64,000 nucleotides of DNA from Candidatus Liberibacter solanacearum CLso-ZC1 (GCF_000183665.1 NC_014774.1:868001-932000), one strand, 5' to 3'. Positions 26,301-36,166 are shown, counted from the stretch's first letter. Numbers and translations: made by a program. The notes: generated by a model from the letters alone, not told the origin.

Positions 26301-28328
26301 ATCGATAATATTACGAAAAAATTTGTTGAAACAGGTCAGCTTTTAGAAGAAAAAGAAGGAAAATTCCGTTCTACATTGAATCACTTCAATAATAATCTTT
26401 CTGAAGTTTTCCATGAAGTCGATCAAGTTGTTTTATCTCATACCAATGAAGCTCGTTCTGTAATAGAGAAACGAATCAGTGAGGTCAAAGAGATTGTTTC
26501 TAATGTAGATAATGCATTAAATGTGCATGAATCGACTATGCTCAATAAATTTAAGGAATATGTAAAATCCTTTGAATCCAATATGGAAGAGTGGAAATCT
26601 CTCTTGGATAAAAACAATAATTCTATGCAATTATCTTTTGATGAACGCTCTACTATTTTAGATAGTCTCCTTTCGCAGCGTTCAGTTGAGATTTCAAATT
26701 CTATTTCTGATGCCTTTCATAAAGAAGGAGATGCTGTTGCAAATATCATAGATAAACAAATATATGACGCGGCAAATGCACTTAAAAAACTCGAAGAATT
26801 GCTCATTAATGATGTTGAAAAAATCACCCATAGAATTTCTGATAGTAGTTTAGATGTAACAACAATCCTTAATGCAGCTACGAATTCTCTTAACAAAGTG
26901 GACAAATCTTTATTTCAAACTACTAATCGCATCATCGACACAACAGGACAAATTAGCACAGTTCTTTCTGAATCATCGAAATTATTTGATAATAAAATTA
27001 AAGACCTCAACGAAATATCTAAAGATGTTTTGTTCCGTATGTCTGAAATCGTCAATAAATTCGATAAAAATTCTCAAATTCTCTTAAAATCGCATGATTT
27101 GCTTGTAAAAACACAATCTGAAACAGGCTTGGCTCTAGATAAAGGGGCAAATAATTTAGCAAGCTTGACCAATAAATTGATTTCCAAGTCTTCTGAAGCG
27201 CAAAAGTTTGTTATATCTCTCTTAGTGGATATTAAGAAGGTTGTTGAACAAACTAATTTTCTTTCAGACAAGGTTGTTAAAAGTATGACTCATGGTCTCC
27301 AAGCATCTTTCTTGGATATCGAAGGGACCTTATCAAACATAGAGATGCGCAGTCGTGATACTATAAAACTTATTGATCATGATTTGACTAATATCGGAAA
27401 CAAAACTGTCAAAACCATTGATAAAAGTTTTGGCGAAATAGAAGAGAAATCTCGCAATTTATCAAATCATATAGCTCAGAAGATACATTCTTCTATTCCT
27501 AATGTTGAGAATGCTTTCTCTACTCTTGAGAAAAAATCAGATCAATCTATGAAGGAATTTTTAGATTCTCTAAATAATAAAGTGAATACGTTTACTGAGA
27601 AATTATCGAAAACAAGTGAAGAAATTTCCTTGACCTCTCATAAAATAACCGAAGAATTGAACGATTCTCGTAATGTTTTAAAACGTGATTCTATATCATT
27701 GGCTCAAGAAGCAAAAGAAAGTGCTGATACCATACGCAATGCCATAGAAGAACAGATCAATACACTAAGAGATTTCCAAAAATTAGTGACTGATTCCGTG
27801 CAAAGTAACCCGACTTTTTATGACAAAAAATTGAGTTCTGATAACAGTAATCCACCCCAATTAGACAAACCTGAATCAAACAAAGAAATCACTAAAAATA
27901 AGTCAATCAAAAAATGGTTTAACGATATTGTCCATTCTGCTACCCTTAATAAAGGTAAAATTTCCTCATCTAAAGATGGGAATTTATTATATTCTATCGA
28001 TTCCCTTGTTTCAGATATTTCCCAATTTATTGATTGTGATGCCTTCGTTGACTTATGGAAACGTTATACACAGGGAGAAGATGATCTATTTAGCCAACAG
28101 TTATATACTCTAAGAGGACAGAAATTATTTCGCAATATTCAAGAAAAGTACGTAAATAATCTAGAATTCAGAAGTGATGTTGATTCTTATATTACTAATT
28201 TTGAAGAAATGCTTTCTGAAAGTGTTCATTCAAGTTCTGATTCTAATAGTGTTACGCAGGAACATATCATGTCGAATTATGGAAAAGTTTACACGATGCT
28301 CGTTCATGCTTCTGGACGAACTTTGTAA
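23316..28328 (+). CDS. Giant coiled-coil protein (rhizobial kinesin/apolipoprotein-like family), frame 2
   Basis: The 1670 residues are almost wholly predicted helix. There is a rhizobial-like start (RARDMHDASQSIAKIALRL, then a VRREIM-type block) and long Ser/Asn/Asp/Glu/Leu-rich coiled coil with no catalytic motif. A Lys-rich linker (about 1515-1535) and a small globular end (CDAFVDLWKRYTQGEDDLFSQQLY) close it. Residues about 453-645 and 672-864 are diverged internal copies offset by 219 residues (FEEALAGRPQSII versus FEHNLVSKSQLII; MLESSAENIKSML versus SIESASQFIKKIL). It probably acts as a long cell-envelope or cytoskeletal spacer; the true role is unknown. No ribosome binding site stands before the ATG at 23316 (the AT- and T-rich end of frame 1), so it depends on frameshifting or coupling. 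Confidence 0.75.
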   Translation: MISRARDMHDASQSIAKIALRLVDPEEYSSEKILSISSAVRREIMTITEEIERAVSRASDLEKIVRSEIDVLEDNYNKNEVRAHNITHKLREEREAIVDHGMQLRTSIAEVHEALKEELSLTSEEISIHLSRATDSFQSIVDMRIAKLTDKTNRVVQESAETISSKIDQLLEVLDSSSMIITEDFDNRIETLSNALDNSGRSLANHLSIHASMLGNNTDKISLTLKEQSHQFTESFTSHICEMSKFFSEKQSSITSTLNDMIQNLRVSFQEKEELFRNNLQSTTDNTLSEVDNRTSIIENTINKFLTDTAETFNKRIAEFGHFFERNFNEFETTLKDNINKLNGCFENSHTNMEDLFISNIKTIDSNLDKKTLILEGTLSTKQNNITHLTEANAEKLENILTNSIDNLKGVLDERRQKIDTDLGKKSEELCTSFDSSYQKVSNVISEREKSFSNSLIRAQLQFEEALAGRPQSIIDSISNNIKKLTDTIYDKTMVLAAALSENQKSLDNSLKKHASDVVNKITIAESQLVNRFTESSEQIVFSYSNNNNKLEKILKQHLASLTDTFSNKSSHVNNMLESSAENIKSMLSTNTKRMEEVLSNGSENIGLELSTVSNTISHSIDDVKAISTELEQRCQGLGNDLISNANKILFSLEEAQELLNNTFAKRNENFVDTLSENQSKFEHNLVSKSQLIIGSLSQDIKNMTEIAYAKAMDMANSLTKIQGNIGVTLDNHSQIILKKISDADTNVAQAFKERMDSICLAYNDNHQILDKKLSDHINILQDVLAGNESKMDGSIESASQFIKKILDENSARIEALLNYGNDSVNSTLLCSHQKFDRLLKEKSDELIQVLDNSASSLSTAVSKETINLQNNLKEREVSLSQTVNDSSSSFKDLSENINDLTQKLVSVVGNMSQSTIDVSGQLEASMDSVNEKVQKCREFFGEKIAIFMNEISKIMEVSEQRISQRTQEISQQLLQNNDVVTDQIIDNTSRISGEIDNITKKFVETGQLLEEKEGKFRSTLNHFNNNLSEVFHEVDQVVLSHTNEARSVIEKRISEVKEIVSNVDNALNVHESTMLNKFKEYVKSFESNMEEWKSLLDKNNNSMQLSFDERSTILDSLLSQRSVEISNSISDAFHKEGDAVANIIDKQIYDAANALKKLEELLINDVEKITHRISDSSLDVTTILNAATNSLNKVDKSLFQTTNRIIDTTGQISTVLSESSKLFDNKIKDLNEISKDVLFRMSEIVNKFDKNSQILLKSHDLLVKTQSETGLALDKGANNLASLTNKLISKSSEAQKFVISLLVDIKKVVEQTNFLSDKVVKSMTHGLQASFLDIEGTLSNIEMRSRDTIKLIDHDLTNIGNKTVKTIDKSFGEIEEKSRNLSNHIAQKIHSSIPNVENAFSTLEKKSDQSMKEFLDSLNNKVNTFTEKLSKTSEEISLTSHKITEELNDSRNVLKRDSISLAQEAKESADTIRNAIEEQINTLRDFQKLVTDSVQSNPTFYDKKLSSDNSNPPQLDKPESNKEITKNKSIKKWFNDIVHSATLNKGKISSSKDGNLLYSIDSLVSDISQFIDCDAFVDLWKRYTQGEDDLFSQQLYTLRGQKLFRNIQEKYVNNLEFRSDVDSYITNFEEMLSESVHSSSDSNSVTQEHIMSNYGKVYTMLVHASGRTL

Positions 28329-28409
28329 AGTGTTATGCAGCAAGATATCATGTCGCATTATAGAAAAGTTTACACGATGCTCGTTCATGCTTCTGAGCGA
28401 GCCTTGTAA
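28248..28409 (+). repeat. 81-bp tandem duplication at the 3' end of the coiled-coil gene
   Basis: Bases 28248-28328 (AGTGTTACGCAGG...TTTGTAA) are followed directly by a diverged copy at 28329-28409 with the same stop at the same place. The unit is 27 codons, so loss of the first stop would extend the protein by one C-terminal repeat (HIMSNYGKVYTMLVHASGRT versus DIMSHYRKVYTMLVHASERA). Confidence 0.85.
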
Positions 28410-28666
28410 ATAGATTATGATGGTCTATTAATGACTTTATGTCATTGAATTTTAATATTATTTGTACGATTATGAATGCTTCTCATAGACTGAGGGATGT
28501 TGTTTATTCTCTCTTTTCGAAAATATTTAAAAAAATAATTTAATTGACTTTATATAAAATATATAATTCATAATCATATTTTACGATATAATTTTTAAAC
28601 AATATACTATTAGGTATATAAATAATTTCTTTTTTTTGTATTAAAATATATTTTTAAGTTTTAAGT
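28410..28666. other. AT-rich spacer before comM
   Basis: About 255 very AT-rich bases with long T/A runs. No gene or clear terminator was recognised. Confidence 0.4.
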
Positions 28667-30225
28667 ATGATTTCAAGAATTTCTACGATTGCCTTTCAAG
28701 GTATAAAAGGAATCCCTGTTGAAGTCCAAGTTATGGTATCTCCTGGTAGAGTTGGAATACAAATAGTTGGATTGCCAGATAAAGCGGTGATAGAAAGCCG
28801 CGAAAGAATTCAATCTGCGCTTTATTCATGCGGTCTTGCCCTTCCTGCTAAACGAGTTACCATTAATCTTGCGCCAGCCGATTTACCTAAAGAAGGTTCT
28901 CATTATGATCTTCCTATTATTCTTGCGTTAATGGCATCTATCCAGGCAATTAATAGAGAGTCGCTATGTCGTTATCTAGCAGTGGGAGAAATCAATCTTG
29001 ATGGATCATTGGCTGCAATTAATGGCGCACTTCCTGCTGCTATCTGTGCTAAAAATTTAAATAAAGATTTAATATGTCCCAAAGTATGTGGATCTGAAGC
29101 TGCATGGGCATCCGATAGCTTAAATATTATAGCTCCTTCTAATATTTTAGAATTAACAAATCACTTGAATAACAAACAACAATTATCTCGACCATTCAAA
29201 TCTGAATATAAAAATCGTACTAATCTTGCAAATTTTTCAGACATAAAAGGTCAAAAAACTATTAAACGTGCTCTCGAAATAGCAGCAGCTGGAGGACATA
29301 ATTTACTGATGATTGGTCCACCAGGAGCAGGCAAATCAATGCTCGCTTCTTGTTTACCATCAATACTCCCTCCTTTGTCATTAAAAGAATCCCTTGAAGT
29401 ATCTATGATTTACTCGTTATCTAGAAAATCCTCCGATGAATCATCTTTTATACAAGATCGACCTTTTCGCACTCCTCATCATTCTGTCACTACGGCAGCA
29501 TTGATAGGAGGTGGAACACAAGTATTGCCGGGTGAAGCTTCCCTAGCGCATAATGGGATATTATTTTTAGACGAACTTCCTGAATTTTCCCCTCATACGC
29601 TTAATTCTCTACGCCAACCGCTTGAAACTGGTGAATGTATTATTTCCAGAGCTAATCGCAAAATAAGCTATCCTGCACGTATTCAATTAATAGCTGCCAT
29701 GAATCCTTGTCGATGCGGTATGTCTAGTAGAGATGAAAATGTATGTATTCGTGGTCCACGTTGTGCGATTGAGTATCAATCACGCATTTCTGGTCCTTTA
29801 ATGGATCGAATCGATATACGCATAGCAGTACCAGCTGTCCCGGCAGCTGATCTTTTTTCCTCTACTAAATCAGAACCAAGTGAAATAATAGCTTCTCGAG
29901 TTCTTCTAGCAAGGAAAAACAAAAAGATAGGCTAGAAGGAATAGGATCTTTACTCACACATAATGCAGTTTGTTCTCCTGCATTGATAGAAAAAATAGCA
30001 GTTCTTGATTTAGAAAGTACTGTTCTGCTCAATCAATATGCCGAAAAAATGCTCTTTTCGGCACGTGGATATCACAAAATACTCAAAATAGCTCGAACAA
30101 TTGCAGATCTTGATTCATCAGAAAAATTAAAAAAATTCATATTGCTGAAGCAATTGCTTATCGAAAATCGAGCCAATTTTCGATATCAAATTAATAATCA
30201 TCTATTTTTTTTACATAAAGATTGA
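28667..30225 (+). pseudogene. comM: ComM/YifB-type Mg-chelatase-like AAA+ ATPase with -1 frameshift
   Basis: ComM is a helicase for branch migration during natural transformation. The first 422 codons include the N-terminal ChlI domain (TIAFQGIKGIPVEVQVMVSP; LPDKAVIESRERIQSA), Walker A GPPGAGKS at about 225, LFLDELPEF as Walker B, and the zinc-like CRCGMSSRDENVC. The frame then ends in TAG at 29933-29935. The rest (DRLEGIGSLLTHNAVCSPAL...ARTIADLDSSEKL) continues in the -1 frame to 30225. The switch falls in GGAAAAACAAAAAGATAGG. The codon pair in C AAA AAG (29920-29926) could permit slippage, but a simple A-run indel is the more economical view. Confidence 0.8.
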
Positions 30226-30241
30226 GAATGGATAATAAAAA

Positions 30242-30706
30242 TTAATAAAGTCCAGTCGAACCAAATCCTTTATTACCCCTTTCACTTTTTTCTATAGGAA
30301 TTTCTGAAACAAGATTAGCGCGAACGCAGACAGAATTTGCTATGACCAATTGTGCAATACGCATACCCCTTGTGATCAAGAAATTTTCCTGACCAAGATT
30401 AATCAGCAATATCTTGATCTCACCACGATAATCACTATCAATAGTTCCTGGAGAATTAAGACAGGAAATACCATGATCAAGTGCAAGCCCAGAACGAGAT
30501 CTTATCTGCCCTTCATAGCCTGGGGGTAATGCAACAACATATCCTCCAGGAATCAAGGAACGCATTCCTGGTAACAACTCAACAGGTTTATCCTCTGCTA
30601 AAGCAGCAAACAAATCCATACCTGAAGATCCCTCTGTCTTATATTCTGGAAGAGGAATTCCATGTGCATGTGGAAGACGTGAAAATGATATATGAACAAA
30701 CTGCAT
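30242..30706 (-). CDS. dut: dUTP diphosphatase
   Basis: It hydrolyses dUTP to dUMP, keeping uracil out of DNA and feeding thymidylate synthesis. All five trimeric dUTPase motifs are present in order: GSSGMDLFAA, IRSRSGLALDHGI, GTIDSDYRGEIKILL, GMRIAQLVI and RGNKGFGSTGLY at the C-terminus. The length of 154 residues is typical. It is convergent with comM, 16 bases apart. Confidence 0.96.
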   Translation of the reverse strand: MQFVHISFSRLPHAHGIPLPEYKTEGSSGMDLFAALAEDKPVELLPGMRSLIPGGYVVALPPGYEGQIRSRSGLALDHGISCLNSPGTIDSDYRGEIKILLINLGQENFLITRGMRIAQLVIANSVCVRANLVSEIPIEKSERGNKGFGSTGLY

Positions 30707-30799
30707 AGAAAGAACTGTATTTTAAAAAAAATCAATTTGTCAATTATTTCTTGAAAAAAATAAAATAATTCACGCCATAAAATAGTCAGATGTAGCAAT

Positions 30800-32458
30800 T
30801 TACATATCTAAATAATACGGACCATCACCACCTTGAGGAGGATTCCATTCAATGTTTTGATTAGGATCCTTCACAACACATGTCTTACAATGAATACAAT
30901 TTTGTGCATGTATAATATAAGTATTTTTACCATCCTGCTGGTACCATTCGTATACACCAGCTGGACAATATCGCATTGAAGGTCCAGCATATACATCAAA
31001 TTCTGATTTTTTTTGTAAATTTTTATCTTTTATAGAAAGGTGGGTTGGCTGCTCTTTTGCATAGTTTATTTTAGATAGAAAAAGAGAGGACATAATATCA
31101 AAAGTCAATTTTCCATCGGGTTTAGGATAATCGATTTTCTTATATTTAATAGCAGGTTTTAAAGAAGAATAATCTGTTTTATGATGTTTTAATGTACCTA
31201 AAAAAGAAAAACCTATAATTTTTTGAATCCAGATATCTATCAATCCCAGACATAATCCTATTAATAAACCAAAACGTGATAATAAAGGCTTGATATTTCT
31301 TACAATCCATAAATCCTTACCGATATCCGTTTGACGCCAACTATATTCAATATCTACAGGATCATCATGTTTGTATCCTTGAGATAACCGTTCGACGATC
31401 TTTTCTGCGGCAAGGATTCCAGAAAGAATCGCATTATGTGATCCTTTAATACGGACAAGATTAACAAAACCTGCTGAACACCCTATTAAACTCCCTCCTG
31501 GAAAAGAAAGTTTAGGAACCGACTGCCATCCTCCTTCACTGATAACACGCGCTCCATATTCAAGCCGTTCTCCTTCCTCAAATATTGTTCTAATAGCAGG
31601 ATGTGTCTTAAAACGCTGAAACTCTTCATAAGCTGAAAGCCAAGGATTGCTATAATCAAGATGTAAAACAAAACCTATAGACACTAGATTTTTATCAAAG
31701 TGATAAATAAATCCTCCTCCAGAAGCACCCATATCCAGTGGCCAACCAAAACTATGAAGAACCAGACCTTTCGTATGATATTGAGGCTTAATTTTCCATA
31801 ATTCCTTAATACCAAGACCAAACTTTTGGGGTTGACGTCCATCTGCCAAAGAATACCGTTCTATCAATTGCCGAGTGAGTGATCCACAGGCCCCTTCTCC
31901 TATTAACATGTATTTACTTAACAATAAGATGGGAGGAATATAGTTTTTTCCTAACGTCCCATCACTATTTCTACCCTTTTCACCTGTAAAAACACCAAGA
32001 GCCTCTCCATTTTTTCCATAATAAATTCCAGTAGCCACAAAACCACAATAAATTTCTATACCAAGTGCCTCTGCCTTATCCTTCAACCAACGACAAACCT
32101 GCCCTAAAGAAACAATATAATTTCCCTTGTTACTCATAAAATCTGGCATACAAAAATGTGGAATCTGAATTGATTTTTTCGAATTTAAAAACCAGTAAAT
32201 ATCTTTTTCTACAAGGGTGTGAAATGGAGATTCTTCACGCCAACCTGGTAATAAACGATCTATTCCGATGGGATCAATAATCGCACCCGAAATAATATGA
32301 TCCCCAACCTCTGCAGACTTTTCCAGAACAACAACTGACAACCGAGGATTAATTTGTTTGCAACGTATAGCAGCTGCTAATCCTGCTGGTCCAGCACCAA
32401 CAATAACGACTTCATATTCCAAGACATCTCTCTCATGAGACATATCACACTGATTCAT
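30800..32458 (-). CDS. etfQO: Electron-transfer flavoprotein:ubiquinone oxidoreductase
   Basis: This membrane-associated iron-sulfur flavoprotein passes electrons from ETF to ubiquinone. The FAD fingerprint VVIVGAGPAGLAAAIR is at about 18-33, followed by GDHIISGAIIDP. The monotopic membrane and quinone region includes GAGASGGGF-like MGASGGGFIYHF. The C-terminal 4Fe-4S domain holds CPAGVYEW and CIHCKTCVVKDP, then IEWNPPQGGDGPYY. The length of 552 is normal. No etfA/etfB genes are in the window. Confidence 0.94.
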   Translation of the reverse strand: MNQCDMSHERDVLEYEVVIVGAGPAGLAAAIRCKQINPRLSVVVLEKSAEVGDHIISGAIIDPIGIDRLLPGWREESPFHTLVEKDIYWFLNSKKSIQIPHFCMPDFMSNKGNYIVSLGQVCRWLKDKAEALGIEIYCGFVATGIYYGKNGEALGVFTGEKGRNSDGTLGKNYIPPILLLSKYMLIGEGACGSLTRQLIERYSLADGRQPQKFGLGIKELWKIKPQYHTKGLVLHSFGWPLDMGASGGGFIYHFDKNLVSIGFVLHLDYSNPWLSAYEEFQRFKTHPAIRTIFEEGERLEYGARVISEGGWQSVPKLSFPGGSLIGCSAGFVNLVRIKGSHNAILSGILAAEKIVERLSQGYKHDDPVDIEYSWRQTDIGKDLWIVRNIKPLLSRFGLLIGLCLGLIDIWIQKIIGFSFLGTLKHHKTDYSSLKPAIKYKKIDYPKPDGKLTFDIMSSLFLSKINYAKEQPTHLSIKDKNLQKKSEFDVYAGPSMRYCPAGVYEWYQQDGKNTYIIHAQNCIHCKTCVVKDPNQNIEWNPPQGGDGPYYLDM

Positions 32459-32904
32459 TCAATAGCTCATTTCTTATTTAGAACGCAGAATTGAAAATAA
32501 TCGAAAACATCATAATCATATTCTTTTATTGATTCGCACAACAAACAAGAAAATTATTGAAAATATCCTTTTCCTGCAATCCTCTGTGAAAGAAATTTAA
32601 ACAATACTCTACACATGATCAAATAATTATGACCAATAATATTTTTTATATTATAGCAGATAATGAACGCTCTATATCCTATATTTATCCTTGTTATCAT
32701 ATAATTATTTTATTTTATACACGCGATAAGTCTAAATAGAATATGAATTTAAATAGGAAAAAATGCTGTTAATTAGTAAGGAATATTATAAAATATCTTG
32801 CTAAGATCATTAGTTATTATATAAAGCAATAAATCAGAATGTTATTTTTATTAGTTATCCTGAGATTCTAGAATAAATAATCTTACCTAATTTTGAGAAG
32901 AACA
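32459..32904. other. Divergent AT-rich spacer
   Basis: About 445 bases between etfQO and the small membrane gene at 32905. No hairpin, tRNA or other gene was recognised. Promoters for both directions are expected here. Confidence 0.4.
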
Positions 32905-33063
32905 ATGTTTAGAAAAAAACGTATAATGCAACAATATGATCCAAAGTACATAAAAGTTTGTCACGATAAAAAATGGAAAAGCTATTGTCACATAATGTCT
33001 TTTTATATTACAGTGGGAACTGTTTTTTTTCTTTGGAATCTCATTGAAGCAATGTTTTCATAG
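32905..33063 (+). CDS. 52-residue single-TM protein coupled to rpe
   Basis: A short gene starts at an ATG with GAGAAG upstream. The N-terminal half is strongly basic (FRKKRIMQQYDPKYIKVCHDKK), followed by one hydrophobic helix (about 29-46, CHIMSFYITVGTVFFLWNLI). Its TAG overlaps the GTG start of rpe (TAGTG), implying translational coupling. The layout resembles short conserved alphaproteobacterial membrane proteins before metabolic genes, but I cannot name it. Confidence 0.55.
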   Translation: MFRKKRIMQQYDPKYIKVCHDKKWKSYCHIMSFYITVGTVFFLWNLIEAMFS

Positions 33064-33740
33064 TGCCCTTATCAATCCAAATAGTTCCATCTATTCTAGC
33101 CGCAGACTTTTCTCGCCTCGGCGAAGAAGTTTCTGATATAACCAAAGCAGGTGCTAAACAGATTCATTTTGATGTCATGGATGGGCACTTCGTTCCTAAT
33201 ATTTCTTTTGGAGCAGATGTTATTAAATCACTGAGATCTTATAGTGATGCTATATTTGACTGTCATTTAATGATTTCATCTGTTGATTCTCATATAAAAG
33301 TTTTTGCAGATGCCGGATGTGATATCATAACCTTACATGCGGAATTTTCCCCTCATATACGTCAATCATTACGCACCATCCGTGCAATGGGAAAAAAATC
33401 TGGTATAGCGCTCAATCCTGAAACTCCCGTTTCTGTACTAGAAAATGTTATAGATGAAATTGATATGATTCTCATAATGACGGTTAATCCCGGATTTGGT
33501 GGACAACAACTCATTAATTTTACAGTACCTAAAATAAGACAAGCTAGAGAATTGATCGGTAAACGCCCTATTGCTCTTGAAGTTGATGGTGGAATAAAAT
33601 CAGGAAACATCAGATCTTTAGCACAAGAAGGAGCCAATCTTTTTGTAGCTGGATCAGCTATTTTTAATAAAAAAGAAAAGGAGTCTTATAAACAACGTTT
33701 AAATGAGCTAAAAAAATCAGCATTAAAAATTGATAAATGA
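33063..33740 (+). CDS. rpe: Ribulose-phosphate 3-epimerase
   Basis: It interconverts ribulose-5-P and xylulose-5-P in the pentose phosphate pathway. The 225-residue TIM barrel shows IVPSILAADFSRLGEE, FDVMDGHFVPNISFG, CHLMI, ITLHAE, MTVNPGFGGQ and EVDGGI..N, the full set of metal and phosphate loops. The start is GTG at 33063 overlapping the upstream stop. Confidence 0.96.
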   Translation: MPLSIQIVPSILAADFSRLGEEVSDITKAGAKQIHFDVMDGHFVPNISFGADVIKSLRSYSDAIFDCHLMISSVDSHIKVFADAGCDIITLHAEFSPHIRQSLRTIRAMGKKSGIALNPETPVSVLENVIDEIDMILIMTVNPGFGGQQLINFTVPKIRQARELIGKRPIALEVDGGIKSGNIRSLAQEGANLFVAGSAIFNKKEKESYKQRLNELKKSALKIDK

Positions 33741-33974
33741 AGAAATTTGCGTTTTAATCCTATAAAAATAGATTTTTTTCTATTTGTTTATCATAATCAT
33801 AAAAAAATAAACTTGATACTTCTAACATTTTATATGTTATTATGGTTTCTGGTATCGTTGGTATAATTGTTCGTCCATTCACCAAATTATTGTATTTTTG
33901 TACGTTTCGCAATTAAACTTTCTTTTTTTTACACTCTGCAAATGATTTGGTCCTAATTTAAAGTCGGTTAAGAT

Positions 33975-35282
33975 ATGATTCCTCGTTACTCTAGAACTAA
34001 AATGACCGCTATATGGTCTCCTGAAACAAAATATAGAATATGGTTTGAAATAGAAGCGCATGCCTGCGATGCATTAGCTGAGATTGGCATTATTCCAAAA
34101 GAAGCGGCCCAAAATATTTGGAAAAAAGGGAAAAATGCAGTTTTTAACGTTGAGCGTATTGATAAGCTTGAATCGATTATAAAACATGATGTTATCGCCT
34201 TTTTAACACATCTTGCAGAAATAATTGGACCTGACGCACGTTTTATTCATCAAGGAATGACTTCATCTGACGTACTGGATACATGCTTTAGTATCCAGCT
34301 TATGCGATCTACTGATATTCTATTGGAAGATATTGATCAATTGCTAGAAAGCTTAAAAAAACGTGCTTTTGAACATAAAGATACGATAACCATAGGACGA
34401 TCGCATGGAATACATGCTGAGCCTACAACTTTTGGTCTCAAATTAGCCATGGCTTATGCAGAATTTTCACGTGCTCGACAACGATTGCTTAACGCCCGCG
34501 AAGAAATAGCCATCTGTGCTATTTCTGGCTCTATTGGAACTTTTTCAAATATAGACCCTTACGTCGAACAGCATGTTGCAAAAGCTATGAATCTGAAAGC
34601 AGATCCAATATCTTCACAGATTATCCCTCGTGATCGACATGCAATGTATTTTTCTGTGCTTGGGGTGATAGCCTCTTCTATTGAGAGATTAGCTATAGAA
34701 ATAAGGCATCTTCAACGTACTGAGATTCTCGAGGTAGAGGAGTTTTTCCATCCTGGTCAAAAAGGATCCTCATCTATGCCCCATAAACGCAATCCTATTC
34801 TAACTGAAAATTTAACAGGATTATCTCGGTTAATACGATCACACGTCATCCCATCCATGGAAAATGTAGCGCTATGGCATGAAAGAGATATATCACATTC
34901 TTCCGTCGAACGCGCTATAGGTCCTGATGCAACAATACACCTTGATTTTGCACTCAATCGTTTAACAAATGTCATGGAAGAATTGATTGTTTATCCCGAT
35001 AACATGATAAATAATCTAGAAAAGTTGAGAGGATTGATTCATTCTCAACGTATTCTTCTGGCATTAACACAAGCTGGAGTATCAAGAGAAGATGCTTATC
35101 AACTTGTCCAACGCAATGCAATGAAAGTTTGGAAAAATGGAACTGTTTTTCTTGATGAATTGCTTGCAGATATTGACATAAGAAAGATATTATCTGAAGA
35201 AGAAATACGTGATAAATTTGATTATAAGTATCATACTAAGCATGTAGATACCATCTTCAAACGTGTTTTTAAATATATTTAA
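33975..35282 (+). CDS. purB: Adenylosuccinate lyase
   Basis: It acts twice in purine synthesis, on SAICAR and on adenylosuccinate, releasing fumarate. The fumarase/aspartase signature is GSSSMPHKRNPILTENL (about 265-281). Also present are MTSSDVLDTCFS, the catalytic-region TIGRSHGIHAEPTTFG, and WHERDISHSSVER. It has 435 residues. It is followed by purC, purS, purQ and purL in the same direction. Confidence 0.96.
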   Translation: MIPRYSRTKMTAIWSPETKYRIWFEIEAHACDALAEIGIIPKEAAQNIWKKGKNAVFNVERIDKLESIIKHDVIAFLTHLAEIIGPDARFIHQGMTSSDVLDTCFSIQLMRSTDILLEDIDQLLESLKKRAFEHKDTITIGRSHGIHAEPTTFGLKLAMAYAEFSRARQRLLNAREEIAICAISGSIGTFSNIDPYVEQHVAKAMNLKADPISSQIIPRDRHAMYFSVLGVIASSIERLAIEIRHLQRTEILEVEEFFHPGQKGSSSMPHKRNPILTENLTGLSRLIRSHVIPSMENVALWHERDISHSSVERAIGPDATIHLDFALNRLTNVMEELIVYPDNMINNLEKLRGLIHSQRILLALTQAGVSREDAYQLVQRNAMKVWKNGTVFLDELLADIDIRKILSEEEIRDKFDYKYHTKHVDTIFKRVFKYI

Positions 35283-35383
35283 GATAAAATATCTTACCGA
35301 TAATTTTAGCTTTGAGTAACTGACAAAAACTTTTGATTTTAGTTTCGATAAAAACGGCTATGTTAATGGTAAAGAGAGGATTT

Positions 35384-36151
35384 ATGAGACAACGAAATCC
35401 CATTTATGAAGAAAAAAATAAAATTGTATATGAAGGCCCTGAACCAGGGACTCTTATCCAATTTTTTAAAGATGATAATCTGTCAAAAGATGGAGAAGAT
35501 TGTAGAACACTCAATGGAAAAGGCGTGTTAAATAATAGAATATCTGAGTACATGTTTGCTCAACTAAATAAAATGAACATTCCAAATTACTTTATTCGCA
35601 GATTGAACATGCGAGAACAATTAGTCAGAGATGTGGAAATAATTCCTCTTCGGATAGTGGTGCGGAATACTGCTGCGGGCTCTTTAGCCAAAAGACTTGG
35701 TATCGAAGAAGGGTTATCGCTTCCACGGTCTATTGTCGAATTTTATTATCAAACCGATTCTATTCAAAAGACATTAGTGTCTGAAGAGCATGTAACGGCT
35801 TTTAACTGGGTCAATCCATCTGAGATTGAGGAAATAACAGCTTTAAGCCTCCGAATAAACGATTTCATCACAGGTCTATTTCTTGGAATAAACATTCAGC
35901 TTGTAGATTTTAGCATTAAGTGTGGACGTCTTCTTGATGGAGATATCATCCGTATTGTTCTTTCAGATGAGATTTCCCCTGATTGCTGTCGATTATGGGA
36001 TGTTGAAAAGCAAGAACAATGTGACAAAAAACGCTTTAGTCGTAGTAGTGATCAATTACTAGAGGGCTATTCTGAAGTAGCTCGTCGTTTAGGAATATTC
36101 AAAAAAAATGAACCAGCGCTCAAAATAACCTCTATTTTAAGTAGAAAATAA
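35384..36151 (+). CDS. purC: SAICAR synthetase
   Basis: It ligates aspartate to CAIR with ATP, the step before PurB. Motifs are [18 protein letters not shown] near the N-terminus, [56 protein letters not shown] and [15 protein letters not shown] chose the ATG at 35384 (AGAGAGGA upstream). Starting at the in-frame ATG 35333 would add a non-conserved leader of 17 residues. The length from here is 255, as in rhizobia. Confidence 0.95.
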   Translation: MRQRNPIYEEKNKIVYEGPEPGTLIQFFKDDNLSKDGEDCRTLNGKGVLNNRISEYMFAQLNKMNIPNYFIRRLNMREQLVRDVEIIPLRIVVRNTAAGSLAKRLGIEEGLSLPRSIVEFYYQTDSIQKTLVSEEHVTAFNWVNPSEIEEITALSLRINDFITGLFLGINIQLVDFSIKCGRLLDGDIIRIVLSDEISPDCCRLWDVEKQEQCDKKRFSRSSDQLLEGYSEVARRLGIFKKNEPALKITSILSRK

Positions 36152-36166
36152 AAGGAGAATATATCT

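Noticed and set aside
28174..28413. 79-codon frame spanning the end of the coiled-coil gene and the duplicated unit.
   Set aside because: It is an out-of-frame shadow kept open only because the tandem duplication unit is a multiple of three.
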